The position numbers and the translations under genes were made by a program. Of a stretch of DNA of 31,746 nt, positions 20,566 through 28,237 are shown in pieces. The notes beneath the pieces are model-generated. The model did no database searches. It saw only the letters and a list, made by a program, of their open reading frames with translations, and was not told where the DNA came from. How positions within the stretch are numbered: position 1 is the first letter of the stretch; the number at the start of each line of letters is the position of its first letter. The stretch comes from PWPS01 sp964507105 (GTDB lineage: Bacteria; Patescibacteriota; Minisyncoccia; Minisyncoccales; PWPS01): assembly GCA_964507105.1 (NCBI GenBank), contig CAZDOR010000008.1, positions 1 through 31,746 of the forward strand, written 5' to 3'.

Positions 20566-21774
20566 ATGTCTGATTCTTGGAAAAATTACACAATAAAAAT
20601 TAACGAGATTGCAAAACGTTTAAATCTTTCGGAAAGTGAAAAAGAAAGCTTGATGGAGCCTGATAGAATTTTGAATTTTGAAGTCAGTGCGAAAAATAAA
20701 AAATATCATGGTTTTAGAGTTCAGTTTGACAATTCCCGGGGACCATATAAAGGGGGGATCAGATTTCATCCCGACATTAATTTGGATGAAATCAAGGCTC
20801 TTTCCGCTTGGATGGTTATAAAAACCGCTCTTGTTGATGTTCCCTTTGGCGGAGGGAAGGGAGGAGTTAAAGTTGATCCCCGCCGGTTGTCGGATGCGGA
20901 ATTAAAAGAAGTTTCCGAAGATTTTGTGAGGAATACTTTTGATCATATTGGTCCGGAAAAGGATATCCCCGCTCCCGATGTAGGAACCAATTCTAAGGTA
21001 TTGAATTGGATGGTAAATGAATATGCCAGATTGTCCGGAGAAAAAGAATCCGCTCTTGCCTGCTTTACCGGAAAAGATGTTTCTGCCGGTGGTTCTCATG
21101 GAAGAGAAGAAGCGACCGGTCGCGGTGGAACATATATTTTAAAATTTCTCTCAGAAAAAATGGAAAAGAGAGGGGGTACCGTTGCTGTTCAGGGATTTGG
21201 CAATGTAGGTTCGGAGTTTGCGAGTTCCGTGGGAAAATTTGATGTGGTTGCCGTTTCCGATTCTCGAGGTGGATATTTTTTTGAGAAAGGAATCGATATA
21301 GTAAAATTAAAAGAATGTAAAAAGAAAGGCGAGTCAGTTGTTGAGTGTGGTAAAAAGGTCCATCCGAGAGGAAAAGAGATAAGCAACAAGGAAATTTTGG
21401 AGTTGAATGTGGATGTTCTGGCTCCGGCAGCGCTGGAGAATGTGATTACATCTGAAAATGCTAACTACATCAAAGCGGATATAATTATCGAAATGGCCAA
21501 TGGACCGACTACGGTTGAAGCTGATAAAATTTTAAAACGAAAAGGAGTTATTTTAGTGCCGGACATACTTGCTAATTCGGGGGGAGTTACGGTTTCTTAC
21601 TTCGAATGGTTGCAAAATCGAAGAAAAGAAGAATGGTCTCGAAAAAAGGTGATGAAAAAATTAAATAAAAAGATGAAAACGGCCTTTGATGAAGTTTGGA
21701 AGCGGAGCGATAATAAGTCTAATCTTAGAAATTCATCGTATGAAATTGCAGCTCAACGAATAATTAAAAGTTAA
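20566..21774 (+). CDS. gdhA: Glutamate dehydrogenase (Glu/Leu/Phe/Val family)
   Basis: NAD(P)-dependent oxidative deamination of glutamate or the reverse ammonia assimilation. The 402-residue product has YHGFRVQFDNSRGPYKGGIR, catalytic K98 in VPFGGGKGGVKVDPRRL, DIPAPDVGTNSKVLNWMV, and the coenzyme-domain loop TVAVQGFGNVGSEFAS. It ends with PDILANSGGVTVSYFEWLQN. It starts 2 bases after trxB. Supplying reduced coenzyme for the thioredoxin reductase is one reading of this arrangement (inference). Leucine or other amino-acid dehydrogenase specificity cannot be excluded, but the length and GPYKGGIRFHP favour glutamate. Confidence 0.93.
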   Translation: MSDSWKNYTIKINEIAKRLNLSESEKESLMEPDRILNFEVSAKNKKYHGFRVQFDNSRGPYKGGIRFHPDINLDEIKALSAWMVIKTALVDVPFGGGKGGVKVDPRRLSDAELKEVSEDFVRNTFDHIGPEKDIPAPDVGTNSKVLNWMVNEYARLSGEKESALACFTGKDVSAGGSHGREEATGRGGTYILKFLSEKMEKRGGTVAVQGFGNVGSEFASSVGKFDVVAVSDSRGGYFFEKGIDIVKLKECKKKGESVVECGKKVHPRGKEISNKEILELNVDVLAPAALENVITSENANYIKADIIIEMANGPTTVEADKILKRKGVILVPDILANSGGVTVSYFEWLQNRRKEEWSRKKVMKKLNKKMKTAFDEVWKRSDNKSNLRNSSYEIAAQRIIKS

Positions 21775-21783
21775 TAATAAATT

Positions 21784-22380
21784 GTGCAAAGAATTTTTAT
21801 AAATAGAACTAAAAACTTTTTCTGGGGGTTGCCGGGACTACTTTTTATTTTGGCATTTGCAATTTTACTATTTGCAATTTTTAGAGGAGCATTTTGGATT
21901 ATGGAATCAGTCCTACCTCTCCTTGTGCATTTTAGTTGGTTTTTATCCATTCTCATCGTTGTCGTTATTCTTCCGATGGCACTTTTTGAAAGCACTCGAA
22001 AGCGTTCCGTGTCAGCTCTTGAAAAATCCTCCGTCTTTTTTGGAATTACACTTTGGATTTATTGTGCACTAACTACTTACATTCTTTGGGGTTTTTTAGG
22101 TTTGTTTATCGGGCTGGTGATTTTTGGAGTGGGAGTTGGACCACTTGCTGTTTTAGCCGCTTTGATCAGCTTGGAGTGGTCTATTTTGGGAGTGATAATC
22201 TATTTAATTATTTTTACTTTCGGAACCAGAATCTTAGCGAATAAAATCAAAGAAGATAAGGGCTCGAAAAAGCATGGTAATTTTATTGATTCCGATATAA
22301 TAACCTATTGCGGAAACTGTAACACAAGAATAGAAGACAACTTTGATAAATGTCCGAATTGCGGAGAAACAATAAATTAA
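21784..22380 (+). CDS. Multi-spanning membrane protein with C-terminal zinc ribbon; unknown
   Basis: Not assigned. The 198-residue product (GTG start) has about four to five transmembrane helices (FWGLPGLLFILAFAILLFAI; HFSWFLSILIVVVILPMALF; FFGITLWIYCALTTYILWGF, followed by LGLFIGLVIFGVGVG; ILGVIIYLIIFTFG). It then has a cytoplasmic tail ending in a CxxC...CxxC zinc ribbon (YCGNCNTRIEDNFDKCPNCG). Such ribbons are common on small regulatory or membrane proteins and do not reveal a function. It lies 9 bases after gdhA on the same strand, so it is probably the last gene of the redox operon. No terminator is evident after it, and a new promoter starts at 22390. Confidence 0.7.
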   Translation: MQRIFINRTKNFFWGLPGLLFILAFAILLFAIFRGAFWIMESVLPLLVHFSWFLSILIVVVILPMALFESTRKRSVSALEKSSVFFGITLWIYCALTTYILWGFLGLFIGLVIFGVGVGPLAVLAALISLEWSILGVIIYLIIFTFGTRILANKIKEDKGSKKHGNFIDSDIITYCGNCNTRIEDNFDKCPNCGETIN

Positions 22381-22389
22381 AATCCTTAT

Positions 22390-22418
22390 TTGACATTACA
22401 TTACCCTTATGTTATAAG
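22390..22418 (+). promoter_or_regulatory. Sigma-70-type promoter of the lipoprotein gene
   Basis: -35 TTGACA (22390-22395, consensus), 17-base spacer, -10 TATAAG (22413-22418). SD AAAGGAG (22448-22454) lies 8 bases before the ATG at 22463. Confidence 0.78.
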
Positions 22419-22462
22419 TTAATAAGTTCATTAACAAAAAATATTGGAAAGGAGTGATTGGA

Positions 22463-23443
22463 ATGAAAATTAAAGTTTTGGCTTTGCTTTTGACCTTTTT
22501 AATAATTCCATTTTTTATTGGTGCTTGTGATGGAAACGGTGCTGAAGACCCCGTTGAAATGGCTGTTCTTGATTTGTCGATAACCGGTGAAGGTGAAGTT
22601 GACGGACTAACGGAGGGAGAAAATCAAGTTGAGCAAGGTGCTGTAGTTGAATTGAAGGCGAAACCCGCTGAGGGTTGGACTTTTTCTGAATGGCTGGGGA
22701 ATGTGCAGGAAGCCGATGACAAAGAAACCTCAATAAGTATGGAAAGTGATGAAGAAGTTGAAGTAGTTTTTGAAGGCAATATCAATGTTGATTATCTTGC
22801 AGGACGATCTGAAACTTACCATGGTCTTTACTGGAATTATTTCTTTGAGGTTCAGAACCTTACTGACGAAGAGGTTTCGGAGGTTTTTACTCTCCACTTC
22901 AATAATAGAAAGGTTGATGAATTATCAATTGATTTGGAAGCGGGAGAGATAAAAGAAATTGCTTTCTATAATCACAGCTCGGATCTTCTTGAAGACGAAG
23001 ATCTCCCCGGAACCTATCCGATAGAATTAAAAAGAGACGGTCAGGTTTTATTTGATATGGATTTAGAAATAAATGTAGAGGACGGTGCCTATTATAGGTT
23101 TGCCGGCCCTCGAGAACCCCCGCATACCGAATGGGGCGAGGATGATGATTATGGAGAGTATTATATGGTTTACCATCAAATAGCCAATGTAGGCGATGAG
23201 AAAGAAGAGGGAGGAACAAGATTATTCTGGCTGGAAGACGAAGACGGAGAAAAAGTTGATATCGGCCTGGAAGAAAGCCTATATGTTCTCGAGATGGAGC
23301 CGCTTGAGTTGGAGCCCGGTGATGTTTATAAGGAAGCTCTTATTGCTTGGCCTGAATACCGGGAGCTGGAATCGGGAGAATATACCGTGTTTATTGAAAT
23401 TAAAGAGACAGGAGAAAAAATAAGCTCAACTTTCACGTGGTAG
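22463..23443 (+). CDS. Lipoprotein with InlB-type repeat and beta-sandwich domains
   Basis: Exported, probably surface-anchored protein of 326 residues. The N-terminus (MKIKVLALLLTFLIIPFF) ends in the lipobox IGAC, with lipidated Cys at about residue 22. A bacterial InlB-type repeat domain follows, recognisable from LDLSITGEGEVDGLTEGENQ, AVVELKAKPAEGWTFSEWLG and VEVVFEG. Two further beta-rich, CARDB-like segments follow (NYFFEVQNLTDEEVSEVFTL; MVYHQIANVGDEKEEGGTRL). The protein is extremely acidic outside the signal peptide. The ATG at 22463 is set by AAAGGAG 8 bases upstream. A GTG at 22454 overlaps the SD. It has its own promoter and terminator. An adhesion or structural role is inference. 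Confidence 0.8.
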   Translation: MKIKVLALLLTFLIIPFFIGACDGNGAEDPVEMAVLDLSITGEGEVDGLTEGENQVEQGAVVELKAKPAEGWTFSEWLGNVQEADDKETSISMESDEEVEVVFEGNINVDYLAGRSETYHGLYWNYFFEVQNLTDEEVSEVFTLHFNNRKVDELSIDLEAGEIKEIAFYNHSSDLLEDEDLPGTYPIELKRDGQVLFDMDLEINVEDGAYYRFAGPREPPHTEWGEDDDYGEYYMVYHQIANVGDEKEEGGTRLFWLEDEDGEKVDIGLEESLYVLEMEPLELEPGDVYKEALIAWPEYRELESGEYTVFIEIKETGEKISSTFTW

Positions 23444-23454
23444 CAAAGCAAATC

Positions 23455-23480
23455 CCGGCCCCCAAAAGGGCCGGTTTTTT
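23455..23480 (+). terminator. Intrinsic terminator of the lipoprotein gene
   Basis: Perfect 7-bp stem CCGGCCC (23455-23461) / GGGCCGG (23468-23474), loop CCAAAA, then six Ts. Confidence 0.92.
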
Positions 23481-23538
23481 CTATTAAATAAAATTTACTG
23501 CAAAAAGAAGTAGGTTATATTAATCAGTCGGTGGATTT

Positions 23539-23566
23539 TTGTTCACTATACGCTGTCTGATATACT
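23539..23566 (+). promoter_or_regulatory. Candidate promoter for the Nudix-aminotransferase pair
   Basis: -35 TTGTTC (23539-23544), 16-base spacer, -10 TATACT (23561-23566). The 78-base leader to ATG 23645 is AT-rich, with no SD and no obvious structure. The rest of the 23481-23644 gap holds nothing recognisable. Confidence 0.5.
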
Positions 23567-23644
23567 GAAATAATAACTATAAATTATTTGATTTGCGTAG
23601 CGGATAAAAAACTTTACAAAAATAAAAAAATTAATTAATAAAAG

Positions 23645-24271
23645 ATGAAAAAAGAAAAATATAACGAGCTAATAATGGTAATAAAAAGGAATAATTTGTT
23701 TAGAGGAGATGATTTTCAGGGCTTTAAAGGTGCTGAAGGTATCAACTTTCAAGAAAGGATTTTGAACAATTACAATTATGTAAAAAGGGGAGAGGCGGAA
23801 AATTGTGAAGAATTAAAACAACCCATAGGATACTCTGTGTTGGTTAACCGAGAAGGAGGTGTTTTTGCTTATCAACGAGCAAAAAATAATGATAATTATA
23901 CGGAGAAAAGACTCCAGGGAAAATGGTCTTGGGGGGTTGGAGGGCACATAGACAAGCAGGATGATGAAGGGAAAAACCCCATAAAGGCGAGTACGATGAG
24001 AGAGTTAAGGGAAGAGGTAAATGTTGATGGAAAAATAAAAAAGATGGGAGTTTTGGGATACATAAACGATGATTCCGATAGTGTCGGCAGGGTCCACTTC
24101 GGAATTCTCTATATGGTAAAGATTAACGGCTCGGTTGAAGCCAATGACAATGAAATAACCAATGAAGGATTGAGAAGCGTTTCGGAACTGAAACAGATTA
24201 TTGATGATGAAAGTGAAGATGTGGAAGAGTGGTCCAAAATAGCGCTGGAACTTTTGGAAGAAATTTTATAA
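23645..24271 (+). CDS. Nudix hydrolase-like protein
   Basis: Probable pyrophosphohydrolase acting on a nucleotide or other X-linked diphosphate. The 208-residue product has a long N-terminal region (about 1-60), then the Nudix fold: IGYSVLVNREGGVFAYQRAK, KWSWGVGGHIDKQDDEGKNP, and the helix MRELREEVNVDG, which contains the REx2EE metal-binding core. The spacing between GGHID and RE is longer than in the textbook GX5EX7REUXEEXGU box and the first Glu is not in the usual place, so this is a divergent subfamily. The fold continues with MGVLGYINDDSDSVGRVHFG and ILYMV. It lies 11 bases upstream of the class IV aminotransferase. The substrate is not predictable. Confidence 0.85.
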   Translation: MKKEKYNELIMVIKRNNLFRGDDFQGFKGAEGINFQERILNNYNYVKRGEAENCEELKQPIGYSVLVNREGGVFAYQRAKNNDNYTEKRLQGKWSWGVGGHIDKQDDEGKNPIKASTMRELREEVNVDGKIKKMGVLGYINDDSDSVGRVHFGILYMVKINGSVEANDNEITNEGLRSVSELKQIIDDESEDVEEWSKIALELLEEIL

Positions 24272-24282
24272 TTGAAATAAAT

Positions 24283-25113
24283 ATGGAAGACACTTATTTC
24301 ATAAACGGTGAATATAAAGAGGTGGACGATCCGCAAATTACCCCCGATAACATCGGCCTGCTCAGAGGGTACGGAATTTTTGAGTTTATGAGAACCTACA
24401 ACGGAAAACTTTTCAGGTTTGACGAGCACATGGATAGACTTTTTAGCTCTGCACGCATGATGAACATGGAGATCCCTTATGGTAGAAATCGAATAAGAGA
24501 AATTACCGAAAAACTAAAAGAGAGAAACGGAATGGATAATTATTCAATAAGGGTAGTCATAACCGGAGGTAGAGTAATTTCGCATACGGGCTACAACCCA
24601 AAGACTCCCACCTTTATGGTTTTGTGTGAACCCCCCAAGTCATTGCCTGAAAAGTATTACGGCCGAGGGGTGGAGCTGTTAACTTTGAGACATCAAAGAA
24701 TACTTCCGGAAGCAAAGTACACCAATTACATACTACCGATTTCCAAAAAAGAAGAGCTGGAAGAAAAAGATAAGTTTGATTTTTTATATGTTGATAACGG
24801 AAAAGTTTTGGAAAGTGTAACCAGTAATTTTTTTCTGATAAAAGAAAAAAAACTAATCACTCCCGAAGAGGGGGTTTTAAAGGGAATAACTCGCGATTTG
24901 GTTATTGAACTCGCAGAAAATCATTTTGAAATTATAAAAAGGGATATTGAGGTGTCCGAATTAAGTGAGGCGGACGAGGCCTTTTTAACAGCGACAATTA
25001 AAGAGGTTCTTCCGGTAGTTAAAATTGATGAAACCGTGATAGGTGACGGTGGAGTAAGAAAAGAAACCAAAAAAATTATGAGTTTGTTTAAAAGATATGT
25101 AGACAATTACTGA
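24283..25113 (+). CDS. Class IV PLP aminotransferase (branched-chain / D-amino-acid type)
   Basis: PLP-dependent fold type IV enzyme: branched-chain aminotransferase, D-amino-acid transaminase or aminodeoxychorismate lyase. The 276-residue product begins MEDTYFINGEYKEVDDPQIT. It has the family segment IGLLRGYGIFEFMRTYNGKL and FRFDEHMDRLF, the PLP lysine in PEAKYTNYILP, the glutamate in NGKVLESVTSNFFLIKE, and the phosphate loop GVLKGITRDLVIELA. The start at 24283 is chosen because the longer reading from 24229 adds residues unlike the family and overlaps the Nudix gene. Specificity is undecided. With few amino-acid biosynthesis genes around, supply of D-amino acids for the wall is one attractive option (inference). 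Confidence 0.88.
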   Translation: MEDTYFINGEYKEVDDPQITPDNIGLLRGYGIFEFMRTYNGKLFRFDEHMDRLFSSARMMNMEIPYGRNRIREITEKLKERNGMDNYSIRVVITGGRVISHTGYNPKTPTFMVLCEPPKSLPEKYYGRGVELLTLRHQRILPEAKYTNYILPISKKEELEEKDKFDFLYVDNGKVLESVTSNFFLIKEKKLITPEEGVLKGITRDLVIELAENHFEIIKRDIEVSELSEADEAFLTATIKEVLPVVKIDETVIGDGGVRKETKKIMSLFKRYVDNY

Positions 25114-25114
25114 G

Positions 25115-25142
25115 TTGACATTTATTCGTTTTCTTTTATAGT
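25115..25142 (+). promoter_or_regulatory. Sigma-70-type promoter of the YgiT-type gene
   Basis: -35 TTGACA (25115-25120, consensus), 16-base spacer, -10 TATAGT (25137-25142). SD AAAGGGGGT precedes ATG 25185 by 6-7 bases. Confidence 0.78.
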
Positions 25143-25184
25143 ATTTAAAAGACTTGAGCATATCAAAACAAAGGGGGTATCAAA

Positions 25185-25478
25185 ATGAAATGTGTTGGCT
25201 GCGGAACCGATATGGAGTTGACTACGGGAGATATCAAATTGCAATGGTCAAGAGAAAGACTAAAGGTTATGAATATTGAACTTCACGTTTGCTCTAATTG
25301 CGGATTTTATGAGATTGATCCGGATGACCAGCAATTGATTCATCAGGTAGGTGAAAAGCTTTCCGCATACATTGATAAGATTGATTTGAGCGCATTGAGG
25401 AGATTTCAAACAATTCCGAGTCATTTTGAGGGTTTAATGTTATGTAAAAAAAGGAGGATCGTTTTACTTAAAGTCTGA
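25185..25478 (+). CDS. YgiT-type zinc-finger protein
   Basis: Small 97-residue protein with a CxxC...CxxC zinc knuckle: MKCVGCGTDMELTTG, then VCSNCGFYEIDPDDQQLI about 30 residues later. This matches the YgiT/MqsA N-terminal zinc-finger type. The helix-turn-helix half of MqsA antitoxins is absent, and no MqsR-like toxin lies beside it, so an antitoxin role is not supported. The C-terminal half (SALRRFQTIPSHFEGLMLCK) is not recognised. It is a monocistronic unit with a consensus promoter, a strong SD and a perfect terminator, and so belongs to the group of small, well-expressed zinc or helical proteins in this window. Confidence 0.78.
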   Translation: MKCVGCGTDMELTTGDIKLQWSRERLKVMNIELHVCSNCGFYEIDPDDQQLIHQVGEKLSAYIDKIDLSALRRFQTIPSHFEGLMLCKKRRIVLLKV

Positions 25479-25483
25479 GCTCG

Positions 25484-25507
25484 AAGCCTCGCAATTGCGA
25501 GGCTTTT
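25484..25507 (+). terminator. Intrinsic terminator of the YgiT-type gene
   Basis: Perfect 9-bp stem AAGCCTCGC (25484-25492) / GCGAGGCTT (25497-25505), loop AATT, then TTTTATTTT. Confidence 0.93.
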
Positions 25508-25532
25508 ATTTTGCTTTAAATCGGGTTATAAT
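25505..25532 (+). promoter_or_regulatory. Candidate promoter of the oligopeptidase gene
   Basis: -10 TATAAT (25527-25532) with a weak -35 TTTATT (25505-25510, 16-base spacer) that overlaps the T-tail of the preceding terminator. Confidence 0.45.
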
Positions 25533-25576
25533 TCTTAAAGGTGTTATCTTTATAAACTGATTTGAAATTAATTAAT

Positions 25577-27349
25577 ATGGATAGTTACAATTGGAATCTT
25601 TCTTTACTTTCCAAGAAGGTTGGTTCTAAAGATTTTAAAGAAGAAAAGGAAGAAATATGTGCAAAGGTTGATGAGTTTATTGAAAAATGGAAAGAAAAAG
25701 ACTTTTTATCTAATGAAAATATTCTTAAAAAAGCGCTTGATGATTATGAAAGTCTTATGGCCGATCCGGGAACTTCCGGAAAAATGGGTTATTTTTACTT
25801 TCTGAAAAGATCCTTAAATCAAAGTGATAGCGAACTTCAAGCCAAACTTAAAAAAATAGAAGAGTTTTCCAAACGCCAAGAGAACAGATTGAGGTTTTTT
25901 ACTTATCGCATATCCAAGGCGGATGGTAAAAAACAAAAAAAATTTTTAAATTCAAAAAAACTGAGTAAGTATAAAAATTTTATAAAAAAGCTTTTCCGAG
26001 TAGGAGAATATACTTTATCTGAAAAAGAAGAAAAGATTTTATTTTTAAAATCAGGTCCGGCTTATTCTAATTGGGTGGATATGGTAAACAGATTTTTATC
26101 TGAAGAAATTCGTAAGGTCTTAACGCCCGAGGGTGAAAAAGAAAAGAGTTTTTCGGAAATAGTTAGTTTGATGAATAATAAAAATAAAAGTATTAGAGAT
26201 AGTGCCGCAAAGGCTTTTAACGATATTTTGGAAAAAAACTCTGAAGTAGCGGAAGCAGAATTAAATTCGGTGTTAGAGAATAAAAAGATAGATGATAATC
26301 TGAAAGGGTTTAAAAGGCCGGACATGAACAGAATAATAAGTGATGACATAGAAAAGGAAACCGTAGATATTTTAATTAATGCAGTTTCTGAAAATTTTAG
26401 TGTAGCGAAAGATTATTATAGATTAAAAGCAGATCTTTTCGGGGTTAAGAAACTGAAGTATCATGAAAGGAATGTTCCCTACGGAAATTTGAGCGTCAAC
26501 TATCCTTTCAATGATGCCAAAAAATTAATACGTAAAGTTTTGGGTCGTTTGGATAAAGAATTTTTAACCCTCTTCGATAAATTTTTGGATGGAAGAATTG
26601 ATTTACATCCTAAAAAAGGAAAAAAGGGTGGTGCTTTTTGTACTCATAATCTAATAACTCAACCGGTTTATATTTTAATGAATTACACCGGTAAACTCGA
26701 AGACGTTTTAACTTTGATACACGAAACGGGACACGGAATAAACAATGAATTAATGGGGAAAGAGCAAAACTCCTTGAATTTCGGAGTTTCTACTTTTACT
26801 GCTGAAGTTGCCAGTACATTTTTTGAAGATTTTATAATTGAGGAGATAAAAAAAGAAGTGAGCGCTGATTTGAAATTGGCTGTTTTAATGAATAAATTAA
26901 ATAGAGATGTCTCCACTATTTATAGACAAATTGCCGCTGTAAACTTTGAGAGAGAGCTACACAAGGGTTTCAGAACGAGAGGGTATCTATCCAAGGAAGA
27001 GATAGGAAAGCTTTTTAAGGCACATATGAAATCCTATATGGGAGATTATGTTGAGCAATCGGAAGGGTCCGAAAATTGGTGGGTTTATTGGTCTCATATC
27101 AGGAAATTTTTCTATAATTATAGTTATGCCGGAGGCCTCTTGATCTCCAAATCATTACAAAAAAAAGTAAAGGAAGATCCCACTTATATAGAAGAGGTAA
27201 AAACTTTTTTAAGAGCGGGAACGTCCGAACCACCCAAAGAAATTTTTAAAAGAATGGGCTTAAACATTCAAAGTGAGGATTTCTGGAATCGAGGACTAAA
27301 TGAAACTAAAAAGTTGCTAAAAGAGGTAAGGAGGTTATCTGAAAAATAG
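25577..27349 (+). CDS. pepF: Oligoendopeptidase F-type M3 metallopeptidase
   Basis: Cytoplasmic zinc peptidase that cuts short peptides, likely recycling imported or proteasomal-type peptide fragments. The 590-residue product has the M3 catalytic motif LTLIHETGHGINNELMGKEQ (H382 as first zinc ligand, HExGH), followed by STFTAEVASTFFEDF with the third-ligand Glu. It also has the C-terminal NWWVYWSHIRKFFYNYSYAG segment common in M3 enzymes. The N-terminal half is a long helical domain. The ATG at 25577 is preferred to a TTG at 25562; neither has an SD. It stands as a single gene between terminators at 25484 and 27367. Host-derived or scavenged peptides would suit an auxotrophic organism (inference). 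Confidence 0.94.
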   Translation: MDSYNWNLSLLSKKVGSKDFKEEKEEICAKVDEFIEKWKEKDFLSNENILKKALDDYESLMADPGTSGKMGYFYFLKRSLNQSDSELQAKLKKIEEFSKRQENRLRFFTYRISKADGKKQKKFLNSKKLSKYKNFIKKLFRVGEYTLSEKEEKILFLKSGPAYSNWVDMVNRFLSEEIRKVLTPEGEKEKSFSEIVSLMNNKNKSIRDSAAKAFNDILEKNSEVAEAELNSVLENKKIDDNLKGFKRPDMNRIISDDIEKETVDILINAVSENFSVAKDYYRLKADLFGVKKLKYHERNVPYGNLSVNYPFNDAKKLIRKVLGRLDKEFLTLFDKFLDGRIDLHPKKGKKGGAFCTHNLITQPVYILMNYTGKLEDVLTLIHETGHGINNELMGKEQNSLNFGVSTFTAEVASTFFEDFIIEEIKKEVSADLKLAVLMNKLNRDVSTIYRQIAAVNFERELHKGFRTRGYLSKEEIGKLFKAHMKSYMGDYVEQSEGSENWWVYWSHIRKFFYNYSYAGGLLISKSLQKKVKEDPTYIEEVKTFLRAGTSEPPKEIFKRMGLNIQSEDFWNRGLNETKKLLKEVRRLSEK

Positions 27350-27366
27350 TAATAATTTAACAGGCA

Positions 27367-27390
27367 AAACCTCTTTTCAGGGGTTTTTTT
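27367..27390 (+). terminator. Intrinsic terminator of pepF
   Basis: Arms AAACCTC (27367-27373) and GGGGTTT (27380-27386), 7 bp with one G-T pair, 6-base loop, followed by a T run to about 27391. Confidence 0.78.
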
Positions 27391-27424
27391 TATTTGAAAA
27401 GATTAGAGCAAATAGAGAACGGAG

Positions 27425-27475
27425 TTTACATTTCTGTTTTTATATGTTATCTTAATAGTAATGATTATTAATAAT
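27425..27475 (+). promoter_or_regulatory. Peroxiredoxin promoter with candidate PerR/Fur-type dyad
   Basis: -35 TTTACA (27425-27430), 17-base spacer, -10 TATCTT (27448-27453). Downstream, covering the expected start, ATTATTAATAAT (27464-27475) is a perfect palindrome and TAAT-G-ATTA (27459-27467) matches the core of the TTATAATnATTATAA PerR box. Eleven of 14 box positions match when centred on 27463. Confidence 0.5.
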
Positions 27476-27488
27476 AATTAAATAATTT

Positions 27489-28223
27489 ATGAAAAAAGAA
27501 CAAGACACCCCAAAAGAAACGGAAGAAGAAAAAGAAGATTCTAAAATGCCCTTAATCGGTGAAAAAGCACCTACTTTTAGTGCTAAAACTACACAGGGAG
27601 ATATAAATTTTCCCGATGATTTTGAAGGAAATTGGGTAATCCTTTTTAGTCACCCGGCTGATTTTACTCCGGTTTGTTCTACCGAATTTATGACATTTGC
27701 AAATATGGAGGATAAGTTTGAAGAAATCAACACTAAATTAGTTGGGCTTTCCGTTGATGGACTACATTCTCATATTGCTTGGCTTAGAACCTTGAAAGAA
27801 AAACTTACTCATAAAGGAATTGAGAACGCTCAAGTTAACTTTCCCTTGATAGATGATGTTAGTATGGATGTAGCTAAAAAGTACGGAATGGTTCAACCCG
27901 AAGAAAGTAAAACGGAAGCGGTGAGAGCGGTTTTCGTAATTGACCCGGAAGGAGTAATCAGAACGCTGCTTTACTATCCACTTAGTTTGGGAAGAAACTT
28001 CGATGAGCTTTATAGGATAGTAGTTGGGCTTCAAACTGCGGATAAGTTCGATGTAGCTACGCCTGCCGATTGGCAACCGGGTGATGATGTAATCGTTCCT
28101 CCGGCAGGAACATCGGAGGAAGCCGAGGAAAGGATGAACGATGACTCAATAACTTGTGATGATTGGTTTTTCTGCAAGAAAAAATTATCAGAAGAAAAAG
28201 TCAAAAAAAATATTAAAAATTAA
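27489..28223 (+). CDS. Peroxiredoxin, Prx6/archaeal AhpC type
   Basis: Thiol peroxidase reducing hydrogen peroxide and organic peroxides. The first ~19 residues are a charged extension (TPKETEEEKEDSK). The fold then starts at MPLIGEKAPTFSAKTTQGDI. The peroxidatic C63 lies in SHPADFTPVCSTEF. The partner Thr/Arg context is present, and the C-terminal arm includes TPADWQPGDDVIVPP and ends SITCDDWFFCKKK, with C223 and C229 as candidate resolving cysteines, as in archaeal Prx6-like enzymes. At 244 residues it is normal for the type. SOD follows 14 bases downstream, so superoxide is converted to peroxide and then water by one operon, probably reduced by the trxA/trxB pair. Confidence 0.93.
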   Translation: MKKEQDTPKETEEEKEDSKMPLIGEKAPTFSAKTTQGDINFPDDFEGNWVILFSHPADFTPVCSTEFMTFANMEDKFEEINTKLVGLSVDGLHSHIAWLRTLKEKLTHKGIENAQVNFPLIDDVSMDVAKKYGMVQPEESKTEAVRAVFVIDPEGVIRTLLYYPLSLGRNFDELYRIVVGLQTADKFDVATPADWQPGDDVIVPPAGTSEEAEERMNDDSITCDDWFFCKKKLSEEKVKKNIKN

Positions 28224-28237
28224 TCAACTAAAAACTT

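Noticed and set aside
22899..23219. Minus-strand frame of 106 residues opposite the lipoprotein gene
   Set aside because: Composition of a shadow frame, and the plus-strand frame has a signal peptide and recognisable domains.
25185..25478. MqsRA-type toxin-antitoxin module
   Set aside because: The zinc-finger half is present but there is no helix-turn-helix and no adjacent toxin gene.
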